From Erwinia psidii (lineage in GTDB: Bacteria; Pseudomonadota; Gammaproteobacteria; Enterobacterales; Enterobacteriaceae), in contig NZ_RHHM01000021.1 in NCBI RefSeq assembly GCF_003846135.1, positions 1 to 59,590 of the forward strand: a DNA stretch of 59,590 nucleotides. The letters are read 5' to 3'. Made by a program: the position numbers and the translations under genes. Positions within the stretch are counted from its first letter, which is position 1. Each line of letters begins with the position of its first letter. Of this stretch, positions 9,154 through 18,885 are shown piece after piece. A model generated the notes under the pieces. It searched no databases, was not told where the DNA came from, and saw only the letters and a program-made list of their open reading frames with translations.

Positions 9154-9520
9154 TGGCCGCCGGATGGCTTCAGTCCGGCACAGCGTTAGCCATATATTCG
9201 CGGTAGCCATATATTCTCTGGCCTGTAACCCCGTTGCCAGTCACACATCTGCCTGGCGTCCCGGCTCACGCGGTGCGGGCGGGCAGTATTTATCGGTCTG
9301 GTGTGTTCCCGGACCGGTAATAATGCAGTCTGACAGACACGTGGTGCCAGTTAAGTCAGGTCATGCCGTGCTGCACAAAAGACAGGTGGGTTGGTTCTGG
9401 CGCAATAAAGCGTGACCTTTTTCACGGTTATAAATTAATCAGCAGTTTTACTGTGATATGGGTCAAGCCGCCATTCTATTGGGATATTTCCGGGTAGATC
9501 CGATAACCTTTTTAGGATAA
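9154..9520. other. Intergenic stretch between yjbR and the receptor gene
   Basis: No credible gene is seen. There is a hairpin GCCGGA-N9-TCCGGC just after yjbR (about 9158-9178) without a T-run, and a short direct repeat TAGCCATATATTC at about 9187 and 9204. The last ~80 bases form the receptor promoter region. Confidence 0.6.
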
Positions 9521-9549
9521 ACACAAATGATATTCATTATCATTTGTGT
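9521..9549. promoter_or_regulatory. Fur box upstream of the TonB-dependent receptor
   Basis: ACACAAATGATA (9521-9532) and TATCATTTGTGT (9538-9549) form a perfect 12-bp inverted repeat around TTCAT. The core AATGATATTCATTATCATT closely fits the enterobacterial Fur consensus (GATAATGATAATCATTATC). It ends 16 bases before the receptor start, so ferric Fur would block transcription or translation when iron is sufficient. Confidence 0.9.
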
Positions 9550-9565
9550 TGTAAGGGATGCTCAC

Positions 9566-11716
9566 ATGTCGCAATGGATCTGCCGGGGAGCTGTCATGCT
9601 CTCCACCCTGTTATTATTTACCGCGGGTGAAACTGTCGCCGGAGCCGCACCCACCACGCAGGCTAAAACGACGAAAGAAGATACGATGGTTATCACGGCA
9701 AACCGTGGTGAAACATCGCTCTGGCACAGCCCGGCGACGATACAGGTTATCGACAGCAACATGCTGCAAAATTCCACCCATGTTGCGATTGCTGACGATC
9801 TTCAGGATATCCCAGGCGTTGAACTGACGGATAATGCGTTGGCAGGCCGCAGGCAAATCCGCATTCGCGGCGAAACCTCTTCCCGCGTGCTGATTTTGAT
9901 TGATGGCCAGCAAGTGACCTATCAACGGGCAGGGCAAAACTACGGCGCGGGATTGCTAATCGACGCCTCAGCGCTTGAACGGATTGAAGTGCTGAAAGGC
10001 CCCTATTCCGTGCTGTACGGTTCGCAGGCTGTCGGCGGCGTGGTGAATTTTATCACCAAAAAAGGCGGTGACCGTCCGCTGGCGGCGACGGTAAAAGCCG
10101 TTTACCGCTCCGCCACGGCGGGCTGGCAAGAGTCCGCCACTGGCTGGGGCAGCATTGGCCGTTTTGATTACCGTATTAACGGCAGCTATGCCGATCAGGG
10201 CGATCGTGACACAGCGGATGGCCGATTACCGGATACACATTTTCGCAATAACAGCCAGGGGGCGTGGCTGGGCTATCGTTTTCAACGGCAGAAAGTAGGC
10301 TTATCGCTCGATCGCTATAAACTTTCCACGCAAACCTGGTTTAATCATGGTGAAGGAGATTATGCCGCCTTCAGCGTGAAGATCCCAAAACTGGAACGCC
10401 AGAAAATTGGCCTGTTTTACGATAATGAGATGGGCGGTGAGGTGCTGAAAACCCTCCATGTAGACGCCTACAGTCAGACTATCGATCGTAAATTTGAAAA
10501 TGAGGTCGTGACGACACAGGCGATCGCCAGCCCTCTGATCAAAGCCCTGACGGTACACAATCAGACGCATACCAACGACAGGCAGCTTACTCAGGGTGCC
10601 ACGCTACAAAGCCATTTTCTGCTGTTCGACAATGACGAGCTGGTGACCGGCACCCAGTACCAGCACGATAACATCAGGCAGACGACCAGCGGCTATACCC
10701 GGCAGATGGCGGCGACTGGCTTATTTGATAATGAAACCCATACGCTGTCGCATAATGAATCAGAGCAAACCACGTTCTCCCTGTTTGCACAAAATGACTG
10801 GCGTTTTGCGCAAGACTGGCGGTGGATGTTCGGCGTCCGTCACTACTGGCTGTCATCAAAGCTGAACGGCAGCGAGCTGCATTCCGTCACCAACACCCTC
10901 AGTACCTTTACCTCAGAGGGAGGGCATATCGTGCGTGATAATGAGCTGGTTACCTCGACCAGCCTGCACTATTCCGGCTTTGCGCATCTTGAACTGCGCG
11001 CTGCGTTCGCTCAGGGATATGCTTTTCCGACGCTGAACCAGCAGTTTATGCAGACATCAGCTGGCGGTGGTGTGACCTATGGCAACCCGCATTTGCAGGC
11101 AGAGCACTCAAATAACATTGAACTGGGGATGCGCTACCTGGGCAGCACGTGGCTGGTTGATGGCGCGGTATGGTATTCCGAAGCAAAAGGCTATATCGCC
11201 AGCATTGCCTGTACGGGACAGGCAGTTTGTGCTGGCAACAGCAGCACTTCCCGCGGGGGATACTACTACTACGATAATGTTGACCGCGCCAAAAGCTGGG
11301 GGATGGAGTTGGTGGCTGAGTACAATGGCTGGGTGGTATCGCCGTATCTGAGCGGTACGCTTATCCGCCGTCGGTACGACGGTGCGGCGCTGAAAACCTG
11401 GGATACCGGCGATCCGACCCTCAGTGGTCGCCTGGGGCTGAAGCATACGCTGCTGCTTGACGCCATGACGCTCACTTCTGACTTTTATCTGCGTGCTGCC
11501 TCTGATGCAACGGATAAGACTGCTGGTACAACCGCGCATTACCCCGGCTGGGAGACGCTGCACCTTGCCCTTAATACCGAATTCGGCCCACAGGATCGCT
11601 ACCAGCTCAATCTGGCACTGAATAATCTGACCAATAAAAGTTACCGGACGGCGCATGAATCAATCCCCGCCGCAGGTTTTAACGCCGCTCTCGGCTTTGC
11701 ATGGCATTTCAGATAA
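9566..11716 (+). CDS. TonB-dependent outer-membrane receptor, iron/heme type, Fur-regulated
   Basis: This is a 716-residue outer-membrane gated barrel for ferric siderophore or heme uptake. From the N-terminus: signal peptide (MSQWICRGAVMLSTLLLF..A), a TonB box-like DTMVITA near residue 40, a plug domain (IPGVELTDN, RIRGETSSRVLILIDGQQV, ERIEVLKGPYSVLYGSQAVG), a 22-strand barrel region, and a C-terminal aromatic (…GFAWHFR). The motif GNPHLQAEHSN resembles the NPxL segment of heme receptors, so a heme-type substrate is possible but unproven. The start at 9566 is preferred: AAGGGATG precedes it and it gives a proper signal peptide, whereas an upstream ATG at 9527 lies within the Fur box. No transport genes adjoin it, and the gene is inserted between yjbR and uvrA relative to E. 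coli. Confidence 0.92.
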   Translation: MSQWICRGAVMLSTLLLFTAGETVAGAAPTTQAKTTKEDTMVITANRGETSLWHSPATIQVIDSNMLQNSTHVAIADDLQDIPGVELTDNALAGRRQIRIRGETSSRVLILIDGQQVTYQRAGQNYGAGLLIDASALERIEVLKGPYSVLYGSQAVGGVVNFITKKGGDRPLAATVKAVYRSATAGWQESATGWGSIGRFDYRINGSYADQGDRDTADGRLPDTHFRNNSQGAWLGYRFQRQKVGLSLDRYKLSTQTWFNHGEGDYAAFSVKIPKLERQKIGLFYDNEMGGEVLKTLHVDAYSQTIDRKFENEVVTTQAIASPLIKALTVHNQTHTNDRQLTQGATLQSHFLLFDNDELVTGTQYQHDNIRQTTSGYTRQMAATGLFDNETHTLSHNESEQTTFSLFAQNDWRFAQDWRWMFGVRHYWLSSKLNGSELHSVTNTLSTFTSEGGHIVRDNELVTSTSLHYSGFAHLELRAAFAQGYAFPTLNQQFMQTSAGGGVTYGNPHLQAEHSNNIELGMRYLGSTWLVDGAVWYSEAKGYIASIACTGQAVCAGNSSTSRGGYYYYDNVDRAKSWGMELVAEYNGWVVSPYLSGTLIRRRYDGAALKTWDTGDPTLSGRLGLKHTLLLDAMTLTSDFYLRAASDATDKTAGTTAHYPGWETLHLALNTEFGPQDRYQLNLALNNLTNKSYRTAHESIPAAGFNAALGFAWHFR

Positions 11717-11729
11717 ATGAAGAAAACAG

Positions 11730-11754
11730 CCGCGGGATTACTGGCGCGGTTTTG
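11730..11754 (+). terminator. Probable terminator of the receptor gene
   Basis: CCGCG (11730-11734) and CGCGG (11745-11749) pair around a 10-base loop, followed by TTTTGTCTGTT, 14 bases beyond the stop. The stem is short. Confidence 0.6.
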
Positions 11755-11784
11755 TCTGTTCAGCAGCTGACCAACTGTAGGTTT

Positions 11785-12066
11785 CGGATGACTCACGTGG
11801 TGCGCTGATTTTTGCCCTGGGCCTGGAGAACCGGTGCCAGGGGGATAACTTCCATTTTCTGCCGGAAACCGGATACAGCTTAACAGAGCAGCGCTTTTAT
11901 CGCTGAACCCGGACCGTTTTCTTACCAGGCAGAATGGCGGGCCGCCATTGGCGATCGTGACGCTTCGTGTGCAGAAGGTACCGCTGATTACGCTGCCGCG
12001 CCTCCCGGCCAGGGTTGAGCAGACATATAACGATATTTACACGCTGGCACCCAGCTGCACAGGGTA
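11785..12066 (+). pseudogene. Degraded reading frame, family not recognised
   Basis: Two overlapping plus-strand frames look coding. One ends ...NFHFLPETGYSLTEQRFYR at about 11906; a second runs NRAALLSLNPDRFLTRQNGG … PLITLPRLPARVEQTYNDIY and stops near 12066. Together they suggest one gene broken by a frameshift near 11880-11900, with no start codon. The remaining ~260 bases to 12328 show nothing else. Confidence 0.3.
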
Positions 12067-12328
12067 AGGTGAGGGTAAGCCACACTCGTCAGCGGCCGGA
12101 CAACGTAAGTGACACGGTGCCGGCCGGTAAAGGTGTTTATCGGCATCACTCACACCGCCGCATGTAAAACCGGCGTATCGTTGCCATCGATCGGGCACTG
12201 ATACCTTGCATCGGGCCGCGAGTCGCAAAGGCTGCTGAAACGCTGCATCGCCAGTTCTGGCCGGCCTGCTGGCAGGACGTATGCCTGACTCGCCTGAGCA
12301 ACTGGGGCGATGTCTCGCCCCGCTGTGT

Positions 12329-13381
12329 TCAGGCGCGCAGGGTGTCGATATCAATCACAAAACGATACTTCACGTCGCTTTTCAACATCCGTTCATAGGC
12401 CTCGTTAATTTCGTCCATCCTGATCATCTCAATATCTGAGGTAATATTGTGCCTGCCGCAGAAATCCAGCATCTCCTGCGTCTCCCTAATGCCGCCAATC
12501 AGTGAACCGGCGACGCTCCGACGCTTAAAGATCAGATTGAAAACCTGTGGTGACGGATGGTCATGTTCCGGCGCGCCAACCAGCGTCAGGGTCCCATCGC
12601 GGCGTAGCAGGTTGATAAAGGGGTTCAGGTCGTGTGGCGCCGCGACGGTGTTAACAATTAAATCGACGCTGTTAGCGTGCGCCGCCATTTGGTCGGCATC
12701 TTTCGAAATCACCACTTCATCTGCACCCAGGCGCTTTGCGTCTGCGATTTTTGATGGTGAGGTGGTGAACAGCACCACATGGGCACCCATTGCGTGGGCA
12801 ATTTTAACACCCATATGACCCAGACCACCCAGACCGACAATACCCACTTTCTTGCCCGGTCCCGCGCCCCAGTGATGCAGGGGAGAGTAGGTGGTGATTC
12901 CGGCACACAACAGCGGTGCGGCACCGGCCGGATCAAGGTTTTCCGGGACGCGCAGGACAAAATCTTCCGTTACCACCACCTGAGTGGAATAGCCGCCGTA
13001 GGTGGTTTCTCCGGTGATGCGATCCTGGCCGTTATAGGTGCCGGTGAAGCCGTTTTCGCAGTATTGCTCCAGATCTTCCTGGCAACTGTCACAGGTGCGG
13101 CAGGAGTCGACCAGGCAGCCTACGCCGACCAGATCGCCCGGTTTGTATTTGTGGGCATGGTTGCCCGTTGCGCTTACCCGACCAACAATTTCATGGCCAG
13201 GGACGACCGGAAAAAGGGTGTTTTTCCATTCGTTGCGGGCCTGGTGGAGATCGGAGTGACAGACGCCGCAGTACAGAACGTCGATCAGCACATCATGATC
13301 GCGCAGTTCACGCGGTTGATATTCAAACGGTGCCAGCTCAGATTTGGCGTCCTGTGCTGCATAAGCATGAGTAATATTCAT
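12329..13381 (-). CDS. Zinc-dependent NAD(P) alcohol dehydrogenase, YahK/CAD type
   Basis: This 350-residue medium-chain dehydrogenase belongs to the cinnamyl-alcohol/YahK subgroup, which typically reduces aldehydes with NADPH. It has the catalytic zinc motif YCGVCHSDLH and VPGHEIVG, the structural zinc cysteines DSCRTCDSCQEDLEQYC, and the Rossmann motif GLGGLGHMG. Residues align with E. coli YahK over the full length, including CAGITTYSPL and the ending DVKYRFVID. The start at 13381 follows GGGAGGAACC. It stands alone, transcribed away from uvrA's downstream side, and is not part of this region in E. coli. The substrate is unknown. Confidence 0.92.
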   Translation of the reverse strand: MNITHAYAAQDAKSELAPFEYQPRELRDHDVLIDVLYCGVCHSDLHQARNEWKNTLFPVVPGHEIVGRVSATGNHAHKYKPGDLVGVGCLVDSCRTCDSCQEDLEQYCENGFTGTYNGQDRITGETTYGGYSTQVVVTEDFVLRVPENLDPAGAAPLLCAGITTYSPLHHWGAGPGKKVGIVGLGGLGHMGVKIAHAMGAHVVLFTTSPSKIADAKRLGADEVVISKDADQMAAHANSVDLIVNTVAAPHDLNPFINLLRRDGTLTLVGAPEHDHPSPQVFNLIFKRRSVAGSLIGGIRETQEMLDFCGRHNITSDIEMIRMDEINEAYERMLKSDVKYRFVIDIDTLRA

Positions 13382-13768
13382 GGTTCCTCCCAGGGTTGAA
13401 AATGTCGCGAAGCCCGATTTACAAGGACGGTTTTAGCCGCCGTTGAGTGCTGGTGTGCCGCATCTGCATTGGCTGGCGATGGCCTGGTGGCACAGACTCC
13501 TGTGGTAATGTGCAAAACACGAAGGTTAAGGATAGTCAGCCATCGGCTAAGGGGACATGTCGGAATCTGTTTAAATCTTGCCTGATCCTGCAAATTTCAG
13601 TCAGAAGTGGCACAAAATAGCGGGGGAATGGCCAGCAAATGTCGACAGGCAGACAGGAAATATGTTGCTGTGCTCCCCGGCGAACAGGGGAGCTCTGTCA
13701 TCAACAGCGGCAGGTGGCTGGGTGGCATGGATAATATTTCGCCTGTGCCACAGGATGCCCGGAGAAAA
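13382..13768. other. Intergenic stretch downstream of uvrA
   Basis: No gene is seen. A hairpin GCTCCCC-N8-GGGGAGC at 13672-13693 has no T-run on either strand; it could still mark the 3' end of the uvrA transcript. The remainder should hold the promoter of the alcohol dehydrogenase gene. Confidence 0.5.
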
Positions 13769-16600
13769 TTACCTGGTGTTCAGCAACGGTTTCAGGAAGC
13801 GAGCAGTGTGGGATGCTTCACATTTAGCCACTGTCTCCGGCGTGCCGGACACCAGGATCTCACCACCACCGCTACCACCCTCTGGCCCCAGGTCAACAAT
13901 CCAGTCGGCGGTTTTGATCACATCGAGGTTGTGCTCAATCACCACAATGGTGTTGCCCTGATCGCGCAGCTGATGCAGCACTTCCAGTAACTGCTGAATA
14001 TCGGCAAAGTGCAGGCCGGTGGTCGGTTCGTCAAGAATATACAGCGTCTGGCCCGTACCGCGCTTCGACAGCTCACGCGCCAGCTTGACGCGCTGTGCTT
14101 CGCCGCCGGACAGCGTGGTGGCCGACTGTCCCAAACGAATATAGGAAAGCCCGACATCCATCAGCGTTTGCAGCTTACGCGCCAGCGCCGGCACGGCATC
14201 AAAGAACTCCCGTGCTTCCTCAATGGTCATCTCCAGCACTTCGTGAATGCTTTTGCCCTTGTACTTAATCTCCAGGGTTTCACGGTTATAGCGTTTGCCT
14301 TTGCACTGGTCGCAGGGGACGTAGATGTCCGGCAGGAAGTGCATCTCCACCTTGATCACACCATCGCCCTGACAGGCTTCGCAGCGACCGCCGCGAACGT
14401 TAAAGCTGAAGCGGCCCGGCGTGTAACCACGGGTGCGTGACTCAGGAACGCCGGCAAACAGCTCACGTACCGGGGTAAAAATGCCGGTGTAGGTTGCCGG
14501 GTTCGAGCGAGGGGTTCGCCCAATCGGGCTTTGATCGATATCGATAACTTTATCGAAATGTTCCATGCCGCTGACATCGCGGTAAGGGGCCGGCTCGATG
14601 ATAGTGGCACCGTTTAACAGTCGTTGGGCAATCGGGAACAGCGTGTCGTTAATCAGCGTGGATTTACCGGAGCCGGAAACGCCCGTAATGCAGCTGAACA
14701 GACCAACCGGTAGCGTCAGGGTCACATCCTTCAGGTTGTTGCCCCTCGCACCGGTGAGCTTCAGGACTTTATTTGGATCGGCATTGACCCGTTCCTGTGG
14801 GACGGCGATCCCCCGCTTGCCGCTGAGGAACTGCCCGGTCAGTGAGGCATCCACCGCCATAATGTCATTGACGGTGCCTTCAGCCACCACCTGGCCGCCG
14901 TGCACGCCAGCACCGGGGCCGATATCAATCACATGGTCTGCGGCACGGATCGCATCTTCGTCATGCTCTACCACAATCACCGTGTTGCCGAGATTGCGTA
15001 AATGCACCAAAGTTTCCAGCAGGCGCTCATTGTCGCGCTGATGCAGGCCGATGGAGGGCTCGTCCAGCACATACATCACCCCCACCAGACCGGCACCAAT
15101 CTGGCTGGCCAGTCGGATACGCTGTGCTTCACCGCCAGAGAGCGTTTCCGCTGAACGGGACATAGACAGGTAGTTCAGGCCGACATTGACCAGAAATTTC
15201 AGCCTATCCCCGATCTCTTTCAGCACTTTTTCCGCTATTTTTGCCCGCTGCCCGCTCAGCTTCATATTCTGAAAAAACGCCATCGCATGGCCAATGCTCA
15301 TATCGGAAATAGTTGGCAGGCTGGTATTGTCAACAAATACATGGCGAGCCTCACGGCGCAGGCGAGTCCCTTCACAGCTGGCGCAGGCGCGGTTACTGAT
15401 AAATTTCGCCAGGTCCTCCCGAACGGCGGAGGATTCTGTCTCTTTATAACGGCGCTCCATATTGTGCAGGACACCTTCGAACGGGTGACGACGGACTGAA
15501 GTATCTCCGCGATCGTTGATGTACTTAAATTCGATATTCTCTTTGCCTGAACCGTAAAGGATCACCTTGCGGGTGCTGGCATCGAGTGAATTGAACGGCG
15601 CTTCGATATCGAAGGCCAGATGATCGGAGAGCGAACGCAGCATCTGAAAATAATAGAAATTACGGCGATCCCAGCCGCGAATGGCGCCACCGGCCAGGGA
15701 AAGCTCCGGGTTCTGTACCACACGATCGGGATCGAAATATTGCTGAACCCCCAGTCCATCGCAGGTTGGACAGGCCCCTGCCGGATTGTTAAAGGAGAAC
15801 AGGCGCGGTTCCAGCTCGCTCATGCTGTAGCCGCACACCGGGCAGGCAAAGTTGGCGGAGAACAGCAGTTCTTCGGCGCTGGCATCGTCCATATCGGCCA
15901 CCACCGCGGTGCCGCCGGAGAGTTCCAGCGCGGTTTCAAAGGATTCGGCAAGGCGTTGTTGCAAATCGTCGCGCACCTTAAAGCGATCCACGACCACTTC
16001 GATGGTGTGTTTTTTTTGCAATTCCAGTTTGGGCGGATCGGAAAGATCGCAGACTTCGCCGTCGATGCGCGCGCGGATATAACCCTGCGAGGCCAGATTT
16101 TCCAAGGTTTTGGTGTGCTCGCCTTTGCGCTCTTTCACGATCGGGGCCAGCAGCATCAGGCGGCGTCCTTCGGTGAGGGCCAGCACGTTATCCACCATCT
16201 GACTGACAGTTTGGGCGGCCAGGGTCACATCGTGATCCGGGCATCGCGGTTCGCCAACGCGGGCGAACAGCAGGCGCAGATAGTCGTGAATTTCTGTGAT
16301 GGTCCCTACGGTAGAACGTGGGTTGTGTGAGGTTGATTTCTGTTCGATGGAAATCGCGGGAGACAGGCCCTCAATATGATCGACATCGGGCTTCTCCATC
16401 AGGGACAGAAACTGGCGCGCATAGGCCGACAGCGACTCCACATAGCGGCGTTGCCCTTCGGCGTAGAGCGTATCAAACGCCAGTGAGGATTTCCCAGAAC
16501 CTGACAGGCCGGTGACCACAATCAGTTTGTCACGGGGGATGATCAGGTTGATATTTTTCAAATTATGGGTGCGTGCACCCCGAACTTCGATCTTATCCAT
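13769..16600 (-). CDS. uvrA: Excinuclease ABC subunit A
   Basis: This is the damage-recognition ATPase of nucleotide excision repair, which loads UvrB at lesions. The 943 residues are near the E. coli length (940). Visible features are two ABC ATPase modules with Walker [21 protein letters not shown] and [10 protein letters not shown], signature motifs [12 protein letters not shown] and [12 protein letters not shown], and zinc-binding cysteines CPVCGYS…CPTCDG and CEACQGDG…CDQCKG. Start at 16600 ([13 protein letters not shown]). It is divergent from ssb, as in E. coli, with an SOS box in the shared upstream region. Confidence 0.98.
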   Translation of the reverse strand: MDKIEVRGARTHNLKNINLIIPRDKLIVVTGLSGSGKSSLAFDTLYAEGQRRYVESLSAYARQFLSLMEKPDVDHIEGLSPAISIEQKSTSHNPRSTVGTITEIHDYLRLLFARVGEPRCPDHDVTLAAQTVSQMVDNVLALTEGRRLMLLAPIVKERKGEHTKTLENLASQGYIRARIDGEVCDLSDPPKLELQKKHTIEVVVDRFKVRDDLQQRLAESFETALELSGGTAVVADMDDASAEELLFSANFACPVCGYSMSELEPRLFSFNNPAGACPTCDGLGVQQYFDPDRVVQNPELSLAGGAIRGWDRRNFYYFQMLRSLSDHLAFDIEAPFNSLDASTRKVILYGSGKENIEFKYINDRGDTSVRRHPFEGVLHNMERRYKETESSAVREDLAKFISNRACASCEGTRLRREARHVFVDNTSLPTISDMSIGHAMAFFQNMKLSGQRAKIAEKVLKEIGDRLKFLVNVGLNYLSMSRSAETLSGGEAQRIRLASQIGAGLVGVMYVLDEPSIGLHQRDNERLLETLVHLRNLGNTVIVVEHDEDAIRAADHVIDIGPGAGVHGGQVVAEGTVNDIMAVDASLTGQFLSGKRGIAVPQERVNADPNKVLKLTGARGNNLKDVTLTLPVGLFSCITGVSGSGKSTLINDTLFPIAQRLLNGATIIEPAPYRDVSGMEHFDKVIDIDQSPIGRTPRSNPATYTGIFTPVRELFAGVPESRTRGYTPGRFSFNVRGGRCEACQGDGVIKVEMHFLPDIYVPCDQCKGKRYNRETLEIKYKGKSIHEVLEMTIEEAREFFDAVPALARKLQTLMDVGLSYIRLGQSATTLSGGEAQRVKLARELSKRGTGQTLYILDEPTTGLHFADIQQLLEVLHQLRDQGNTIVVIEHNLDVIKTADWIVDLGPEGGSGGGEILVSGTPETVAKCEASHTARFLKPLLNTR

Positions 16601-16683
16601 TCACAATTCCCGGATTAACACAGACCCCAGCATGCCCGTCTGGCACAGCCAGAATGAAGCCTGTCATTATGGCACAAAAAAAC

Positions 16684-16699
16684 CTGATTGGATATACAG
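16684..16699. promoter_or_regulatory. LexA (SOS) box of uvrA
   Basis: CTGATTGGATATACAG fits CTG-N10-CAG with an AT-rich core ending in TATA-CAG. It lies 84 bases upstream of uvrA and about 200 upstream of ssb, as in E. coli, where LexA controls uvrA and one ssb promoter. The rest of 16601-16901 shows no gene. Confidence 0.85.
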
Positions 16700-16901
16700 T
16701 GTTATGGAGGAGGAGGTTGCTAAGGTGAGTACTGCTTAGGCTTTGCAGGGGAAAAATTGCGATCTGTCTTCAGCGGTAAAATGTAGTACTGCAAGCGTGA
16801 TCTGCCAGGATGGACCGAGATCGGAAGATAGGATTTGGCGATATACAATGTTAGAATTTACGGCTTAGACTTAACGCAGAACATTTATCGGAGATGCGAA
16901 C

Positions 16902-17432
16902 ATGGCCAGCAGAGGCATAAACAAAGTGATCCTGGTAGGCAACCTGGGTCAGGATCCTGAAGTCCGTTACATGCCGAATGGCGGTGCTGTTGCCAATATC
17001 ACCCTGGCCACCTCCGAGAGCTGGCGTGATAAGCAAACCGGTGAAACCAAAGAGAAAACGGAATGGCACCGGGTGGTGCTGTTCGGCAAACTGGCCGAAG
17101 TGGCGGGCGAGTACCTGCGTAAAGGTTCCCAGGTTTATATTGAAGGCTCCCTTCAGACCCGCAAATGGACCGATCAAGCTGGCGTTGAAAAATACACCAC
17201 GGAAGTTGTGGTTAACGTCGGCGGTACCATGCAGATGCTGGGTGGCCGTCAGGGCGGTGGAGCGCCAGCGGGTGGTAACCAGGGTAACAACAGCGGTTGG
17301 GGTCAGCCGCAGCAGCCGCAGGGCAGCAACCAGTTCAGTGGCGGTCAGCAGTCGCGTCCACAGCCACAGCAGAATAGCGCTCCGGCCAGCAATGAGCCCC
17401 CAATGGATTTTGACGACGATATTCCGTTCTAG
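16902..17432 (+). CDS. ssb: Single-stranded DNA-binding protein
   Basis: This tetrameric SSB coats single-stranded DNA in replication, repair and recombination. Its 176 residues comprise an N-terminal OB fold ([20 protein letters not shown], then [16 protein letters not shown]), a Gly/Gln-rich linker from about residue 115, and the acidic tail DFDDDIPF that recruits partner proteins. The start at 16902 follows CGGAGATGCGAAC. It is divergent from uvrA. Confidence 0.98.
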   Translation: MASRGINKVILVGNLGQDPEVRYMPNGGAVANITLATSESWRDKQTGETKEKTEWHRVVLFGKLAEVAGEYLRKGSQVYIEGSLQTRKWTDQAGVEKYTTEVVVNVGGTMQMLGGRQGGGAPAGGNQGNNSGWGQPQQPQGSNQFSGGQQSRPQPQQNSAPASNEPPMDFDDDIPF

Positions 17433-17468
17433 AGTTGACCTGAGAGTCATTTGTAAAGAATAAATACA

Positions 17469-17537
17469 CAGACCCCTGTTAATTCAGGGGTCTGACTGCT
17501 GACGAACCCCACGTTTTTATGTGGGGTTCTTCTTTTG
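17469..17537 (+). terminator. Double hairpin terminator after ssb
   Basis: The first stem is CAGACCCCTG/CAGGGGTCTG (17469-17494, 6-base loop). The second is GAACCCCAC/GTGGGGTTC (17504-17529), followed by TTCTTTTG. Both stems are perfect; the second with its T-rich tail is the likely terminator. Confidence 0.85.
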
Positions 17538-17645
17538 TAGCGACCGCAGTTCGCGATCGCGATATTTTTCCCTGCAAGCTTCTTATCATTTTTATCCGGT
17601 ACTTCCCGCGCCTCTGTCCCTTTTTCAGACCTTATGCCAGCATAT

Positions 17646-18152
17646 TCAGGGTAAAAAGAGCGCCAGCAGCGCCATTTTCTTCATATTCTGCGCCGTCACC
17701 GCAAGCAGGCACTGTATCTGTACTTTAAACAACCCACGGTACCACGCGTACCGGTGACCATGGTGCTGTTTTGCGTCCGCGAAGCTCCTTTCCACCATTT
17801 GTTTTCGCCGCGCGTACACCTTTTTGCTCCACTTCGTCAGCTGCAGCGCGTTTGCTTCCTCTTTCCCCTCTTCCCACACATGCCGCGTCAACGTTTTCTG
17901 CATACCCCGGCTCTGCGTACACCGGTTTCGCTCCGGGCATAACGCGCATATCTGGCTGTCAGAGCGGTAGTGACGATAGCCGTTGCGGTCCGTGGTGCTC
18001 CAGATCAGCTCGCTGCCCGCCGGACAGAGGTACAGGTCCCGCCCTGCGTCGTAACGGAAGCGCTTTTTCTGATATTCATTAAGGCCCCTGTTGGGCCGCC
18101 TGTAGCCCGGCACCCGCACCACGCCCATCTCCTGAATCAGCCTGCCAGCCAC
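17646..18152 (-). pseudogene. C-terminal part of an IS1182-family transposase
   Basis: The frame reads KKRFRYDAGRDLYLCPAGSE, then DRNGYRHYRSDSQICALCPE, CTQSRGMQKTLTRHVWEE and ARRKQMVERSFADAKQHHGH. This is the C-terminal region of IS1182-type (IS5-like) transposases, with the zinc-like CALCPERNRC motif and the catalytic Glu of the DDE triad in 'VERSFADAK'. The N-terminal two thirds are missing, and the upstream sequence belongs to other debris. Confidence 0.75.
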
Positions 18153-18154
18153 AC

Positions 18155-18319
18155 CGGTTAAACAGCTTTACCACGCCCCCCACATTACCGGTCAGGCGCG
18201 TCAGCAGCGGATTTATCTGTCGCCCATCGTCGTCAAAAGCCGCGTCGAGGTTAGTCCGTGAGAGATAAATGCCGTTCACGCCGGCATTCAGGGCTATGGC
18301 ATACCGCCCGGTGGGGCGC
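18155..18319 (-). other. Unidentified coding-like segment between two IS remnants
   Basis: The minus-strand frame reads NAGVNGIYLSRTNLDAAFDD, DGRQINPLLTRLTGNVGGVV, KLFNR and is bounded by an IS6 fragment upstream and an IS1182 fragment downstream. It has no start codon of its own and looks like a slice of a disrupted gene. I do not recognise it. Confidence 0.35.
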
Positions 18320-18523
18320 CTTATCCAGTACCGGCACCAGGCGGATGACCCAGCGGTGAAGCGTGGAGTGATCAACAATAATATCCCGCTTAGCCATCAT
18401 CTCTTCGAGGTTGCGCAGACTAAGTGAGTACGCCAGATACCAGCGGACGCACTGGGCGATAATATCAGTGGGATAATGGAGGCGTCGTAAAGATTTTCTG
18501 ATCAGGTACATAGTCGACAACAT
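18320..18523 (-). pseudogene. N-terminal fragment of an IS6-family transposase
   Basis: RRLHYPTDIIAQCVRWYLAY, SLSLRNLEEMMAKRDIIVDH, STLHRWVIRLVPVLDK is the N-terminal helix-turn-helix region of IS6-family transposases (consensus YP.DII...RWYLAY.LS.R.LEEMM.ERG..VDHST..RWV). Similarity ends abruptly after LDK, well before the DDE core, so the element is dead. Confidence 0.8.
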
Positions 18524-18640
18524 TACATAAAAAAAACAGAATGTTACCTGCCGGCGTCTTAATGCGACAGAACCACAGAACCGTTATTTTGTATTCAAAG
18601 CGTATCCGTAAATATGATTATAAACGCATACCCCTCCGGG

Positions 18641-18686
18641 GCAGGATGCCCCGCTCAGCTATAGCAGGATGCCCCGCTCAGCTATA
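18641..18686. repeat. Perfect tandem duplication of 23 bp
   Basis: The unit GCAGGATGCCCCGCTCAGCT plus ATA occurs twice in direct succession (18641-18663 and 18664-18686). It sits in the non-coding stretch 18524-18885, which otherwise holds only AT-rich and hairpin-poor sequence between the IS scars and the lrp-type gene. Confidence 0.95.
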
Positions 18687-18885
18687 AGTGTGCCTTTATG
18701 CTCAATAACATTGTGAAATACCCTTCATCTGCTCCCGCGTGACATGGATGATGATTTTCCTCAGGACAACAGGGAGTCATACCCGCTGACTTCAGGTCTG
18801 TATTCAGTCAGAAACAGCATTCAGGTGCTGTCTGCTCAGGAAAACAGCACGGCTCGTCGCACCAGGCCGGTGCGGCACAGTTAAC

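Noticed and set aside
13672..13693. Strong terminator for uvrA
   Set aside because: The stem is good but neither strand has a T-run, so it is only mentioned as a hairpin.
15620..16330. Plus-strand open frame of 236 codons inside uvrA
   Set aside because: Antisense shadow of uvrA with no ribosome site or recognisable motif.
18641..18686. Possible start of a CRISPR array
   Set aside because: Only two directly abutting identical copies with no spacer between them; it is a tandem duplication.
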